Below are positions 14,411 to 24,649 of a stretch of DNA of 34,546 nt, piece by piece. Both the position numbers and the translations under genes were made by a program. Under the pieces are notes generated by a model, which saw nothing but the letters and a program-made list of their open reading frames with translations, ran no database searches and was not told the origin of the DNA. This DNA comes from Bacteroidaceae bacterium (GTDB lineage: Bacteria > Bacteroidota > Bacteroidia > Bacteroidales > Bacteroidaceae), in assembly GCA_024680695.1 (NCBI GenBank), contig JAILBW010000102.1:1-34546 (forward strand). Direction: 5' to 3'. How positions within the stretch are numbered: position 1 is the first letter of the stretch; each line of letters starts with the position of its first letter.

Positions 14411-16011
14411 GAACCAAAAGCTACCGAATACTGACCTCTGTGATGGTCCTGATGACCATCGCTCAGGCTGAAGCCCAGACGGCACCCGATGTGCCGCGCC
14501 TGGTGGTGAATGTTGTAATCGACCAGCTTCGTACGGACTATATGGAGGCCTTCTCCCCCTTCTACAGCGGACAGGGTTTCATGCGTCTTATGCAACAAGG
14601 CCGAATGTACTCTCAGGCCGAATATCCGTTCGATACGCCCGACCGCGCCTCGGCTGTCGCTTGTCTGCACACAGGGACAAGTCCCTACGTGAATGGTATC
14701 GTCGGACAGCGCTGGCTCGACAGGCAGTCGTTGCAGCCCGTTTTCTGTGTGGACGATGAAGCCCATGCCGGACAGCAGACGAAGGAGGCCACCTCGCCGA
14801 AATACCTTGCAGTGACCACTCTTGGCGACGAATTGAAGATCGGCACCGAGGGGCGTGGCTTGGTCTATTCCATCGCGCCGAACCGTGATGCCGCTGTCCT
14901 TAGTGCCGGCCATGCCGCAGACGGCGCTTTCTGGCTCAACGACGAGACGGGGCAATGGTGCAGCACTTCCTATTATGGCGAATTCCCGCAGTGGGCGCAG
15001 GAATACGAGCAGAAGAACTCGCTCGGCAAACGCATCGGCGGCATTTCATGGTCGCCCGTCAACGAAAGCATCGGCAACTTCAACTATTTCGTTTCCGCTA
15101 CGGCGAAGAAAACCTTCAGCCACAAGTTCTCCGGCGAGCGTCGCTTCCGCGAGTTCAAGGCCAGTCCCTGTGTGAACGACGAGGTGAACCTCTTTGTCAA
15201 GCACACATTGCAGAATACCATGATGGGTATCGACGATGTGACGGATATCCTGAACGTCACCTTCTACGCTGGCACGTTTGACCATCAAAGCGTGAGCCGC
15301 TATCCGGTGGAGCTGCAGGATGCCTATGTCCGCTTGGACCACCAGCTGGCAGAATTGTTCATGAACGTCGAGAACCGAGTGGGCGAGGGGAGGGCCCTCT
15401 TTGTCGTGACCAGCACTGGCTACACCGATCCGGAGGATCCCTCCGACCTGAGCCGCTATCGGGTGCCCACCGGCACATTCTCCATTACGCGCGCCCAGCT
15501 GTTGCTCAATATGTACCTCATTGCTGTGTATGGTCAGGGCGATTACGTCGAAACGTGCATGGGCAACGAGATATACCTCAACCTGAAGCTTATCGAGAAC
15601 AAGAACCTCAATCTGGCCGAGGTGCTCGAGCGCAGTGGCGACTTCCTCATCCAGTTGAGCGGTGTGCGCGATGTCTATACGAGCCAGCGTCTGGCGCTCG
15701 GTGCATGGACGCCCGGCATCAGCAAGCTGCGCAATGCCTACAACCCGAAGTGCTCCGGCGACATCCTTGTGCAGGTGTCACCGGGATGGACATTGGTGAA
15801 CGAAAATACGCACGAACAGATTCTGAGCCGCGAGTCGTACGTCGGCTTCCCACTCTTCTTCCTAGGCTGCAACCTCCCGGCCGAGGTGGTGCGCATTCCG
15901 GCGTCGGTGGACCAAGTGGCTCCCACGCTGGCTCAGGTGATGCGCATCCGTGCGCCCAATGCTTGTAGTCAGGCTCCCCTTCAGGGAGTTCAGTTACAGA
16001 GCAAGAAGTAA
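14407..16011 (+). CDS. PafA-like alkaline-phosphatase-superfamily protein, catalytic residues mostly lost
   Basis: This 534-aa exported protein (signal peptide ending about AEAQ, residue 24) aligns along its length with PafA-type alkaline phosphatases: VVNVVIDQLRTDYMEAF, HTGTSPYVNGIVGQRWLD, VLSAGHAADGAFW, ELQDAYVRLDHQLAELF, FPLFFLG. Compared from memory with Elizabethkingia PafA, Asp39 and probably His469 remain. The nucleophile Thr is Arg80, the Asp-x3-His pair is Thr290/Gln294, the SADHG motif is STG (Thr337/Gly338), the active-site Asn is Gln101 and the Lys is Pro158. It is therefore probably a pseudo-enzyme. It overlaps the lnb-like gene (ATGA) and precedes secA by 36 bp, suggesting an envelope role. 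The fold is clear, the function unknown. Confidence 0.8.
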   Translation: MRTKSYRILTSVMVLMTIAQAEAQTAPDVPRLVVNVVIDQLRTDYMEAFSPFYSGQGFMRLMQQGRMYSQAEYPFDTPDRASAVACLHTGTSPYVNGIVGQRWLDRQSLQPVFCVDDEAHAGQQTKEATSPKYLAVTTLGDELKIGTEGRGLVYSIAPNRDAAVLSAGHAADGAFWLNDETGQWCSTSYYGEFPQWAQEYEQKNSLGKRIGGISWSPVNESIGNFNYFVSATAKKTFSHKFSGERRFREFKASPCVNDEVNLFVKHTLQNTMMGIDDVTDILNVTFYAGTFDHQSVSRYPVELQDAYVRLDHQLAELFMNVENRVGEGRALFVVTSTGYTDPEDPSDLSRYRVPTGTFSITRAQLLLNMYLIAVYGQGDYVETCMGNEIYLNLKLIENKNLNLAEVLERSGDFLIQLSGVRDVYTSQRLALGAWTPGISKLRNAYNPKCSGDILVQVSPGWTLVNENTHEQILSRESYVGFPLFFLGCNLPAEVVRIPASVDQVAPTLAQVMRIRAPNACSQAPLQGVQLQSKK

Positions 16012-16047
16012 TCCAAACACTAACCCCGACAAAAGCAAATTAATAGC

Positions 16048-19000
16048 ATGGACATATCCAAGATACTTGTAAAACTATTCGGCGACAAAAAGTCGCGCGA
16101 CCTGAAGGCCTACCGACCGCTGGTCGAACTGGTCATCAAAGCATACCCTGCCATTCAGGCACTGAGCAACGACGAACTTCGCGCCCGTTCCGCCGAGATC
16201 CGTAAATACGTACTCGACTCTGTGGCCGACCTGCGTGGGCAGATCGAGGAACTGCGAGCACGCATTCCCTCCACCGACATACAGGACCGTGCCCCCATCT
16301 TCTCGCAGATTGACAAACTCGAAGCCGAGGTGCTGGAGCGTTTCGAGAAGACGCTCGACGAGGTGCGCCCCGAGGTGTTCGCCATCGTGAAGAGTACGGC
16401 AGAGCGCTTTGCCCACAACGACGACGTCGTGGTCACTGCCAACGACTTCGACCGTCAGTTGGCTGCCCGGCACGACTTTGTCGATATCGACGGAGACAAG
16501 GCTGTCTATCACAACCATTGGGTGGCAGGCGGCAACGACACGAAGTGGGACATGGTGCATTTCGACGTACAGCTCTTCGGTGGTACAGTGCTGCATCAGG
16601 GCAAGATTGCCGAGATGTTCACCGGTGAGGGAAAGACACTGACGGCCACGCTTCCCGTATTCCTTAACGCCCTCACCGGAAACGGTGTGCATGTAGTTAC
16701 CGTGAACGACTATCTGGCCAAGCGCGACTCCGAGTGGATGGGTCCCATCTACATGTTCCACGGCCTCAGCGTCGATTGTATTGACAAGCATCAGCCCAAC
16801 AGCGAGGCGCGCCGACAGGCCTATCTGGCCGACATCACCTTCGGAACGAACAACGAGTTCGGCTTCGACTATCTTCGCGACAACATGGCCCAGCATCCGC
16901 AGGACCTCGTACAGCGCGCCCACAACTATGCCATCGTCGACGAGGTGGACTCTGTGCTCATCGACGATGCCCGTACCCCGCTTATCATCTCCGGCCCTGT
17001 GCCTCGGGGCGACGACCAGCAGTTCGAGCAATACCAACCGCTGGTGGAGCGCCTTGTAGGCGTTCAGCGCCAACTGGCCACACAGTATCTGGCCGATGCC
17101 AAGCGACTCATAGCCGAGGGCACCGAGAAGGGCGACAAGCAGCTCACGGCCGATGGTTTCCTGGCTCTCTATCGCAGCCACAAAGCGCTCCCCAAGAACA
17201 AACCGCTCATCAAGTACCTTTCCGAACCAGGCATCAAGGCCGGCATGCTCTCCACCGAAGAGATCTACATGGAGAACAACAACCGACGCATGCCCGAAGC
17301 CGTCGAACCACTTTATTTTGTGGTCGATGAGAAGCAGAATGGCGTTGACCTCACCGACAAGGGCAACGACTGGTTGGCCTCGCAGGTCAACGACCCCGAC
17401 CTCTTCATCCTCCCCGACATTGCCACCATCATGTCGCAGATCGAGGCATCCGGCATGGGCGAGGAGGAGATACTGGCCGAGAAGGACAAGGTGTACAACG
17501 ACTACGCCATCAAGAGCGAGCGAGTGCATACGATACAGCAGTTGCTCAAGGCCTATACGATGTTCAACCTGAACGACGAATATGTGATTCAGGATGGCGA
17601 AATCAAGATTGTCGATGAGCAGACCGGACGTATCATGGAAGGGCGCCGATGGAGCGACGGGCTCCATCAAGCCGTCGAGGCCAAGGAACATGTTAAGGTG
17701 CAGGCAGCCACACAGACCTACGCTACCATCACCCTCCAGAACTACTTCCGAATGTACCACAAGTTGGCCGGCATGACGGGAACGGCAGTTACCGAGGCTG
17801 GCGAGTTCTGGGATATATACAAGCTTGATGTGGTCGAGGTGCCCACGAATCGCCCTGTGATTCGTACCGACATGAACGACCGCATCTACAAGACCCAGCG
17901 CGAGAAGTACAAGGCCGTCATCGAGGAAGTCGAGCTGATGCGCACCAGCGGACGCCCCGTACTGGTGGGTACCACCAGTGTTGAGATCTCCGAGATGCTC
18001 TCCAAGATGCTCCAGATGCGCAAGATTCCCCACCAGGTGCTCAACGCAAAGCTCCACCAGAAAGAGGCCGATATCGTCGCGCTTGCCGGACAGAGCGCAC
18101 CCGGCACCGTCTTTGTGGCCACCGACGGACGCGCATTCAATGAGCGCAGTGCCGCCAACAGCTATCAGGCACGCATCGAGGCCGAGGCAGCCAAGAAGGA
18201 GAAGCGCGCTCCCCGCGAAGCTCCTGATCTGATAAAGTCCGAGGAACGCATGCTGGGCACCGTCACCATCGCTACGAACATGGCCGGTCGTGGTACCGAC
18301 ATCAAACTGGCTCCTCAGGTTCGGGAAGCCGGAGGTCTGGCCATCGTCGGCACTGAACGCCACGAAAGCCGCCGCGTCGATCGCCAGTTGCGAGGCCGTT
18401 CCGGCCGACAGGGCGACCCCGGCAGCAGTGTGTTCTTCGTGTCGCTCGAGGACAAGCTGATGCGACTCTTCGCCAGCGAACGCATTGCCCGAGTGATGGA
18501 CCGTCTCGGCTTCGAGGAAGGCGAGATGATCGAACACCCCATGATTACCCGCAGCATCGAGAACGCACAGAAGAAGGTCGAGGAGAACCATTTCGGCGTG
18601 CGTAAGCGCCTCCTCGAATACGACGATGTGATGAACAAGCAGCGCACCGTCATCTACGAGAAGCGTCGCCACGCACTGATGGGCGAGCGATTGGGCATGG
18701 ACATCAGCGACATGATATGGGACCGCGTTTGCCACATCCTCGAGAACAACGACTGGGAGGGATGCCGCCAACGCTTCCTCGAGATACTGGCAATGGATGT
18801 GCCCTTCACCGCAGCTGAGATGGAGTCCACCGACATCAACGAACTCGCCGAGACCTCCTACCAGAAGGTGCTGGAGCGATTCAAGCAGAAGACCGACGTG
18901 ATGGCCGCCAATGCAAACAAGGTCGTGAAGCTCGTTTACGAAGGTCCCCAAGGACAGATGTACGAAAACATCATGGTACCCATCGAGGCCGGTACGCGCC

Positions 19001-19506
19001 GATACAACATCCCCGCCAATCTGAAGGAAGCTTACGAGAGCGAGTGCCACAGCATCGTGACCGCCTTCCACAAGATAATGATACTGCACACCATCGACGA
19101 GGCATGGAAGGAGAATCTCCGACTGCTCGACGAACTGAAGCACAGTGTCCACAACGCCAGCTACGAGCAGAAAGACCCCCTGCTCATCTTCAAGCTCGAG
19201 AGCGTCAAACTCTTCGACGACATGGTGAACACAATCAATGACCGCACTATCTCCATCATCATGCGTGCCATGATACCCGACCTACAGCCTGCACCTGTCC
19301 GCGAAGAACCGCGCCGCGAACGACAGCAACTGCAGGAGTCGCGTGGCGACCTCACCGATGCCAACCAGCAGCAGGCCGCAGCCCGCGATACCCGCGAGCG
19401 AGTTCCCGTGCAGCCCATCCGTGCCGAGAAACTTCCCGGTCGCAACGACCCCTGCCCCTGCGGAAGCGGTAAGAAGTTCAAGCAGTGTCATGGACGAAAC
19501 CTTTAA
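16048..19506 (+). CDS. secA: Protein translocase ATPase SecA
   Basis: The 1152-aa product is SecA, the ATPase that pushes preproteins through SecYEG. Seen motifs are Walker A MFTGEGKT (190-197), Walker [14 protein letters not shown] (298 onward), the helicase-like [12 protein letters not shown] and the arginine-finger region [19 protein letters not shown]-terminal zinc-binding SEC-C motif carries Cys1136, Cys1138, Cys1147 and His1148. It is about 250 residues longer than E. coli SecA (901), with extra length in the preprotein-binding region (about 325-450) and in the Gln/Arg-rich linker before SEC-C; long SecA is usual in Bacteroidetes. It follows the pseudo-phosphatase by 36 bp with no obvious promoter. 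Confidence 0.98.
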   Translation: MDISKILVKLFGDKKSRDLKAYRPLVELVIKAYPAIQALSNDELRARSAEIRKYVLDSVADLRGQIEELRARIPSTDIQDRAPIFSQIDKLEAEVLERFEKTLDEVRPEVFAIVKSTAERFAHNDDVVVTANDFDRQLAARHDFVDIDGDKAVYHNHWVAGGNDTKWDMVHFDVQLFGGTVLHQGKIAEMFTGEGKTLTATLPVFLNALTGNGVHVVTVNDYLAKRDSEWMGPIYMFHGLSVDCIDKHQPNSEARRQAYLADITFGTNNEFGFDYLRDNMAQHPQDLVQRAHNYAIVDEVDSVLIDDARTPLIISGPVPRGDDQQFEQYQPLVERLVGVQRQLATQYLADAKRLIAEGTEKGDKQLTADGFLALYRSHKALPKNKPLIKYLSEPGIKAGMLSTEEIYMENNNRRMPEAVEPLYFVVDEKQNGVDLTDKGNDWLASQVNDPDLFILPDIATIMSQIEASGMGEEEILAEKDKVYNDYAIKSERVHTIQQLLKAYTMFNLNDEYVIQDGEIKIVDEQTGRIMEGRRWSDGLHQAVEAKEHVKVQAATQTYATITLQNYFRMYHKLAGMTGTAVTEAGEFWDIYKLDVVEVPTNRPVIRTDMNDRIYKTQREKYKAVIEEVELMRTSGRPVLVGTTSVEISEMLSKMLQMRKIPHQVLNAKLHQKEADIVALAGQSAPGTVFVATDGRAFNERSAANSYQARIEAEAAKKEKRAPREAPDLIKSEERMLGTVTIATNMAGRGTDIKLAPQVREAGGLAIVGTERHESRRVDRQLRGRSGRQGDPGSSVFFVSLEDKLMRLFASERIARVMDRLGFEEGEMIEHPMITRSIENAQKKVEENHFGVRKRLLEYDDVMNKQRTVIYEKRRHALMGERLGMDISDMIWDRVCHILENNDWEGCRQRFLEILAMDVPFTAAEMESTDINELAETSYQKVLERFKQKTDVMAANANKVVKLVYEGPQGQMYENIMVPIEAGTRRYNIPANLKEAYESECHSIVTAFHKIMILHTIDEAWKENLRLLDELKHSVHNASYEQKDPLLIFKLESVKLFDDMVNTINDRTISIIMRAMIPDLQPAPVREEPRRERQQLQESRGDLTDANQQQAAARDTRERVPVQPIRAEKLPGRNDPCPCGSGKKFKQCHGRNL

Positions 19507-19560
19507 GCGTGGGCCCATGTCTCCGATCGCAATCTATAGTCATCCATCACCAACCAAGCT

Positions 19561-20001
19561 ATGAAAGCAAGTCAGCAAACCATCCAGCAGATTGAACGCG
19601 CTTTGCGCAAGGTGGCAAATCGTTTTCCCGAGGATGCCGAACCACTCTTCACCGACATCCATCTCCTCGTAAACCCCTATACGGGTGAGATTCGCACCTA
19701 CAACGACGACGACGAGGAACTCGATCGCTGCGTCGTCGAGGAGTGGATAAAGAGCCCCGAGGAGGACTTCTACGACGCCGTAGCCCCCATCTTGCGCAGT
19801 TGCATCGAGAACATGCGCCCGACGGTCGAGAAAATGAGCATCCTGCGCCCCTTCTCCTTCGTCCTCATCGACGAAGACCACGAGACGGTCCAGGACCTCG
19901 TAATCATCGACAACGAGGAGACAGTGGTCATCGACGGCAATCTGCTTGAGGGACTGGAGGAAGAACTCGACGACTTCCTGAAGAAACTCCTCGACGACTG
20001 A
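19561..20001 (+). CDS. Acidic hypothetical protein downstream of secA
   Basis: This 146-aa protein is not recognised. It is strongly acidic (many Asp/Glu runs such as NDDDEELD and a C-terminal EGLEEELDDFLKKLLDD), has no signal peptide or membrane helix, and looks like a mixed alpha/beta cytosolic protein with a central strand pair (FSFVLIDEDHETVQDLVIIDNEETVVIDG). It follows secA by 54 bp on the same strand, with no promoter seen, so co-transcription is likely. Composition and third-position GC match neighbouring genes, supporting a real gene. A role with SecA is possible but unsupported. Confidence 0.75.
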   Translation: MKASQQTIQQIERALRKVANRFPEDAEPLFTDIHLLVNPYTGEIRTYNDDDEELDRCVVEEWIKSPEEDFYDAVAPILRSCIENMRPTVEKMSILRPFSFVLIDEDHETVQDLVIIDNEETVVIDGNLLEGLEEELDDFLKKLLDD

Positions 20002-20033
20002 CGCGCGCGTATATAATATTGTATTTGCGCGCG
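20002..20033. repeat. GC-rich stem with AT loop after the acidic protein gene
   Basis: CGCGCGC (20002-20008) pairs with GCGCGCG (20027-20033) around an 18-nt AT-rich loop directly after the stop codon. It could protect or help end the transcript from secA; no U-tract follows. Confidence 0.45.
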
Positions 20034-20094
20034 AGCATTCGCACTGCCGGCCTATGCCGCCTGAGTGGTCTTTTTGCTGCTACTTGCTCAACCA

Positions 20095-20135
20095 ACAGGC
20101 CGAGCCCTCTTTTCTTTTCTGAGGACTCGGCCTGT
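20095..20135. terminator. Hairpin between convergent operons
   Basis: ACAGGCCGAG-c-CCTC pairs with GAGG-a-CTCGGCCTGT around a loop rich in T on the plus strand. It lies between the plus-strand secA series and the minus-strand protease gene and is the best candidate for ending both. Neither side has a classical U-tract. Confidence 0.6.
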
Positions 20136-20158
20136 ATTGTACTACTTGCTATGGGGGC

Positions 20159-22570
20159 TTATCGTTGAATATGAATGTGCCCGTTTCGAATGTACAGGCC
20201 ACGACCTTCAGGTGTCGCAATGCGACGTCCTGCGAGGTCAAAGGGTATATCGTTCAATATTCTGGAATTTCGGTCTGTACTTTGTTTATTATTCCTTGTC
20301 AGAACAATGCCATCGGTCCACGGGCCAGCCACCACTTCATCGCTCCAGCGTGAAAAGCGTTCGTCCTCCCGTGCTCGCACGATGACTGAGTATGTACTTG
20401 TCGGTGAAAGTTCCTCGAAGGTGTAAGTCGTAGCTGTGGTGCTCAGGTTGCTTGTCTTTACATGCCGTGGAGCAGTGTTCCTCTCGCGTGCTTCAACCCC
20501 TAATTCGTCTGCATTGAACTCTCCGTCGTAGAAAGCAAGATAGCTGATGTACATGCGGCTTGTGGGTACGAGGTCGATGCGAAACGCTTCGTCAAGCTGT
20601 GTAGTGGGATGTAGAACGATGGTCTGTGCAGTGGTAAAGGCAAAGGGTATTTCCTCTGTGGGCTTCTTGTTAGTAACAACTCGCACATTTCCATTTACTT
20701 CAGTGCCTTCGGTAAAGGGAGCTAATGTCATTACGATGGTGAGTTGTCCGGTGCTTAGTGCGCGCATCGCCGGTGAACGCAGTACGCCATTTTCAGTGCC
20801 AGTACCCAGACGTAGGTAACCTGGCGACTGGTAGAGTTTCGAACCTGAAAATCCAGGGGTGTCAAGGTAGTTGCTTAGGGATGAGCCGATGTCGGTGAAT
20901 CCTGCAGTCTTCCGATAGCATTTTGTGAAGTGTTCTTCGAGAATTATTGCTTCTTCGGGTGATTGCTTGGCTGGCATTTCTTTGACCTGAATGTCGTATG
21001 ACGTTGCCATTTCCACTGGATTCCATCGTATGGTGAAAGCTTTTCCTGTACTGCTTTCCAACGCGACTTCTGGCTTGGCGAGCAGTGGACGCATGGCGGT
21101 GAAGGAAATCAGTCCTGTATTAGTCTCGACAATTCTTTCGATACTCTTATGCATCAAGAACTGACCATCGCGGTTTGCTCGAAAGGTAGTTCCTGCGGGT
21201 GTCGATTCGTCGGTGAGACTTGTTACCTTGTTCTTGCCTGGAAATGGGTCTCCAGATAGCGAGTAAACACTATTTTCATAGTTATCGTCAGCGGCGATGG
21301 GACTCATGCGCTGATGACTCTTCCTCGTATTCACTGTATTTGCCATCCATGCGCTCTTGTCGTAATCCACATGTATCACGAGTAGACCGTGCCCGTAGAG
21401 TCCTGCATCGAAGCTTACGAGTTGTCGGTTCTCTAACAGATAGTATTCATCACGGTTGCCCTCGTTGTACAGAATATATGCCTCGGGTGTCTCGACAATT
21501 GGACGCATATCCTTGATGTTAGTTTCTTGGCTGATTTCGGTGGGTGTGAGCCATCCTGCCATCCATCGTTCGTATGAGGTATAGCCTGCGGGAGTCCGGC
21601 TGTCGTTATTGTAGCTGCCCGAGTCCATGATATCCCATGTCGACATACCATATCCGCCGTTGTAATTCACGTCGTAGAAATCTGGAAGTCCCAGACAATG
21701 GCTGAACTCGTGGCACGCTGAGCCGATTCCGTCGATTGTGGTGCCTGAACCGTTTGCCAGCTCACAACTGCACGCATAGGTGCTGATGGTCTTTCCGTTG
21801 AATGTCAGCGCTTCACCTATTCGTGCCTCATGAGGCCAGATGGTGTTTTCTTCTCCTCCTTGCGCTTGGCCATATCCGGCATAAATGATAAACACCTGAT
21901 TCACCTCGTCGTCCCCGTTCCAGTCATAGGGAGTGAAGTCGATGTCTTTAGCTGCAGCGCGTACGGCCTCCTGCACCATGGCTTGCGCATTCGTGTCGTT
22001 TGCGTCACCGTTGGGGGCGCCATAGAATTTCATCGGCTGAGTCAGTGTATAAGGACCCAAGATGTCGAAGTCCAGTTCGAACTGGCCATAGCTTTGTGCT
22101 AGGAAATAATCGGCAACGGAGCCCGTCATGCCATAGTCCGTATAGCCTCTCTTGTTGAAGAAGTCATTGTATAGTTCTCGAGGGTTGTCCATGGAGAATT
22201 TTTTGTCCTGGAAATTCACTAGGATGACAATGCCGCGCTTCTTGCCTATGAGGGGCTGGAAACTCCCGATAGCTTTTCGTCGTGCTCGGCGTGTATTGTT
22301 GTTTTTGCGTATTGCCACAGCCTTCGCCTGCACATTCTTAATCTCAAATGCTGACAGTTCGCGCCATGTGCCGGTCGCAGTTTTCTGCATGGGGCGTCCA
22401 TCGTCACAGAGCCAGTAGTGGCAGTACTCGTCACCGGTAAGAGTCAACGTGTGGTCACGTCCGTCGGCCAGTGTTACCGTACGCTTCACTGGTAAGGCTG
22501 GTACGGCATGCGTCGATGCTGGAGCGAGTAGTGCCAACACGGTGAGGTATAACAGTAGGTGATGTTTCAT
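20159..22570 (-). CDS. Secreted M6-family metalloprotease
   Basis: The 803-aa product has a signal peptide (about 1-22) and a propeptide-like region with a basic stretch (RRARRK, near 95), then an M6 catalytic domain like immune inhibitor A. Zinc motif HEFSHCLGLPD starts at His287 (HExxHxxGxxD), followed by NYNGGYGMSTWDIMDSGSY. Fibronectin-III-like segments follow (about 520-550 and 725-765). The end, DLAGRRIATP then GLYIRNG, resembles the short C-terminal motif of many Prevotella secreted proteins, suggesting export to the surface. I chose ATG 22570 because it gives the signal peptide; an ATG at 22630 lies inside the upstream terminator. Last gene of the susCD locus, it probably supplies peptides to SusCD. 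Confidence 0.88.
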   Translation of the reverse strand: MKHHLLLYLTVLALLAPASTHAVPALPVKRTVTLADGRDHTLTLTGDEYCHYWLCDDGRPMQKTATGTWRELSAFEIKNVQAKAVAIRKNNNTRRARRKAIGSFQPLIGKKRGIVILVNFQDKKFSMDNPRELYNDFFNKRGYTDYGMTGSVADYFLAQSYGQFELDFDILGPYTLTQPMKFYGAPNGDANDTNAQAMVQEAVRAAAKDIDFTPYDWNGDDEVNQVFIIYAGYGQAQGGEENTIWPHEARIGEALTFNGKTISTYACSCELANGSGTTIDGIGSACHEFSHCLGLPDFYDVNYNGGYGMSTWDIMDSGSYNNDSRTPAGYTSYERWMAGWLTPTEISQETNIKDMRPIVETPEAYILYNEGNRDEYYLLENRQLVSFDAGLYGHGLLVIHVDYDKSAWMANTVNTRKSHQRMSPIAADDNYENSVYSLSGDPFPGKNKVTSLTDESTPAGTTFRANRDGQFLMHKSIERIVETNTGLISFTAMRPLLAKPEVALESSTGKAFTIRWNPVEMATSYDIQVKEMPAKQSPEEAIILEEHFTKCYRKTAGFTDIGSSLSNYLDTPGFSGSKLYQSPGYLRLGTGTENGVLRSPAMRALSTGQLTIVMTLAPFTEGTEVNGNVRVVTNKKPTEEIPFAFTTAQTIVLHPTTQLDEAFRIDLVPTSRMYISYLAFYDGEFNADELGVEARERNTAPRHVKTSNLSTTATTYTFEELSPTSTYSVIVRAREDERFSRWSDEVVAGPWTDGIVLTRNNKQSTDRNSRILNDIPFDLAGRRIATPEGRGLYIRNGHIHIQR

Positions 22571-22587
22571 TCGTGTGTGTGTTCGTG

Positions 22588-22626
22588 AAAAACAGGGCGC
22601 CCACCATTGTGTGGATGGACGCCCTG
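22588..22626 (-). terminator. Intrinsic terminator between surface lipoprotein and protease genes
   Basis: On the minus strand a 13-bp stem (CAGGGCG arm with CGCCCTG arm, two G-U pairs, 8-nt loop) is followed directly by TTTTT (22588-22592). The protease ATG comes only 17 nt later, with no room for a separate promoter, so protease expression should depend on read-through. Confidence 0.75.
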
Positions 22627-22657
22627 CCATGTAAGTTGTCTCAGTGCGTGGTGTATT

Positions 22658-24613
22658 TTACTTCACGATGTCCATGTGGAGCTGTGTCTTGAATAGATGG
22701 CTCTTGACCTGCATTCCGTTTTTCTTGCTCTGTAGGCCCTTGAGGCGTGCCTCGAAGTTGAGCGCGCGACGCTCTTCTGCCACTTTGGCCTTCACGGATG
22801 CAGTAGCACTCGGCAGTACGATCTTGAATGCACCGGCACGACCTGCATAGTAGTAGTTTCCATCCAATATGCACCAGAGTTGGTAGTTAGTGATTTTTTC
22901 GTCTTGACCCTGTTCTTGCAGCACGGGGAAGGTGATGACACCGTCCTTCAGTGTGGCAAAGATCTCGGGTAGCTGAGCCTTTACGGCATCAAGACCATAC
23001 TGTTCAACGTATTCGCCTGCGTCTGTCGAAATCGAGAACGGACCATTGTTGCCAAGTTGCAGACCAAGGTCTTGCTTTGGGATATACACAGCCTCGGGAT
23101 CCTCGGCATGCACAAGAACATCGCCAGTTCCGCTATCCACACCGAAGTCGGCAGCTACTGCCGAATACATCTTTACGAGGCGATAGAGACCCGGAGTCTC
23201 GGTGTTTTCCTGAATTTCCACGGGATAATCTTCTGCCGCATAGCCGAAGAGCGGAAGAATCATGTCGTCGGTGAACGAGCCAGTTCCGAGCGACTGCCAA
23301 GGATTGTTTCCTCCACCATAGTATTCGAATCTTTCCGAAGATACCGTAAGTACCTCGCCTTCCTCAAAGACTGCCACGATAAGCTGCAACTTTTCGGAAG
23401 CCAGTTCTTCTGCATCGAAGGGCACTTCGATGCGTCCGCTACCTGTTATTTCCATGCCTTCCAGCTCGCCAGCAGCCAGTGCGTCAGCTACGGCCGATGC
23501 ATCATCGTCCTGCGTCATCACGATGGCGCGTACGTTCTTGGCATCCACTCCCAGCTCAACGTCTGCCGAGGCATACACCTGTCCGGCGTTGTCGGTCAGC
23601 ACGCCCTTGAAGTTGATAGCTGCACTATAGTCGGGCACATAGAAGCCGTCCATCTGCAGATACTCATAGCCGGCACCGAAGTAACCCAAACTGATGTAAT
23701 AGACTACGTAGAGCGAGAACTTGCCGGTTACAGGGTCGTAATAGCTGGGAACCTTTTCCCAAGTAACCGAGGGCCAACCAGAATCCTCGGTGGCACCATT
23801 GGCCGTGCGCCATGCTGCGTAGGTCACGTAGTCCGATACCATTACGTCTTCGCTATAGCTCGAATTGTAATAGCCTGTGCTGATAGCTGGCCATGTGATG
23901 CGATACACTCCGAGGTCGGCATCCCATTCGCCGTTGAGAATCACTTCCACGCCATCGTCGGTGTAGAAATCGTCGCCGGCTCCCCAGCCTTCAACCCTGA
24001 ACTGAACCACGTTGGGCATTGCCGTATTCTGGCGCATGGAAACCTTTATGCCCTCCTGATCACCTTCGGCATACTGTGCGAATGAGTATGTGCCAGTGCC
24101 CATTGTACCGAGGGGGAATTCACCGATGCCGCCGCCGTTGCGGAAGGCTGTAGGATTTGTTACCCACGGAGTGAGGGGTGAAGGTGCACCCACACGGAAT
24201 GTGTACGAACTGGGACCATATGGCGTGATGTTCTTCTCGTCGTCGAGTGTCACAGTGATGGTCTGCAGTGAGTCGTACTCCAGTTTCGTGTTGTCCACGC
24301 CTACTGTTACGTTTGTCTTAGCCTGGTTAGCGGCGAAGGATACGGTGGATGGGAAGGTATAGATACCCTTGGTGTCACCCTCTACCTTCAGCCCTATGCT
24401 GAGTGCCTCGGTGCTGTCTGTACGCTGCACGGGGATAGTGAATGACGTGGAGGCAGTCGTTAGATTCACCGATGCCTCGTTGGTCAGCGGGAAGAACACC
24501 TGTGCACCGTCCACCAGTTCGGCAGGACTATACTCATAGTCGTTGTTGCTGCACGATGCAAAGCCCAATGCTACTGCCAGTGTCAGCAATCCGTATTTGA
24601 TGTTTCTTTTCAT
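22658..24613 (-). CDS. SusCD-associated surface lipoprotein
   Basis: This 651-aa protein has a lipoprotein signal with lipobox FASC (Cys21) followed by SNNDYEYSP, then a Calx-beta/Ig-like strand domain (about 35-145, with SLQTITVTLDDE), repeated beta-rich modules, and an amphipathic C-terminal segment. Its position after susD matches that of SusE/SusF-type surface-binding proteins, which hold substrate at the cell surface. It lacks a recognisable carbohydrate-binding motif, and because a protease gene follows, the ligand may be protein or peptide; that is inference. It lies 36 bp after susD, and an intrinsic terminator follows it. Confidence 0.75.
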   Translation of the reverse strand: MKRNIKYGLLTLAVALGFASCSNNDYEYSPAELVDGAQVFFPLTNEASVNLTTASTSFTIPVQRTDSTEALSIGLKVEGDTKGIYTFPSTVSFAANQAKTNVTVGVDNTKLEYDSLQTITVTLDDEKNITPYGPSSYTFRVGAPSPLTPWVTNPTAFRNGGGIGEFPLGTMGTGTYSFAQYAEGDQEGIKVSMRQNTAMPNVVQFRVEGWGAGDDFYTDDGVEVILNGEWDADLGVYRITWPAISTGYYNSSYSEDVMVSDYVTYAAWRTANGATEDSGWPSVTWEKVPSYYDPVTGKFSLYVVYYISLGYFGAGYEYLQMDGFYVPDYSAAINFKGVLTDNAGQVYASADVELGVDAKNVRAIVMTQDDDASAVADALAAGELEGMEITGSGRIEVPFDAEELASEKLQLIVAVFEEGEVLTVSSERFEYYGGGNNPWQSLGTGSFTDDMILPLFGYAAEDYPVEIQENTETPGLYRLVKMYSAVAADFGVDSGTGDVLVHAEDPEAVYIPKQDLGLQLGNNGPFSISTDAGEYVEQYGLDAVKAQLPEIFATLKDGVITFPVLQEQGQDEKITNYQLWCILDGNYYYAGRAGAFKIVLPSATASVKAKVAEERRALNFEARLKGLQSKKNGMQVKSHLFKTQLHMDIVK

Positions 24614-24649
24614 AGTCTTCTTTGTTTATTATGTATTCGATTGGTTAAA

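Noticed and set aside
16075-19152. A 1025-codon open frame antisense to secA
   Set aside because: Its codons mirror the sense gene in a GC-rich, codon-biased region. The product is His/Leu/Val-rich with no motif, while secA on the other strand is certain.
22571-22630. Upstream ATG at 22630 for the M6 protease
   Set aside because: It lies before the terminator hairpin and U-tract and would bury the signal peptide behind 20 extra residues.
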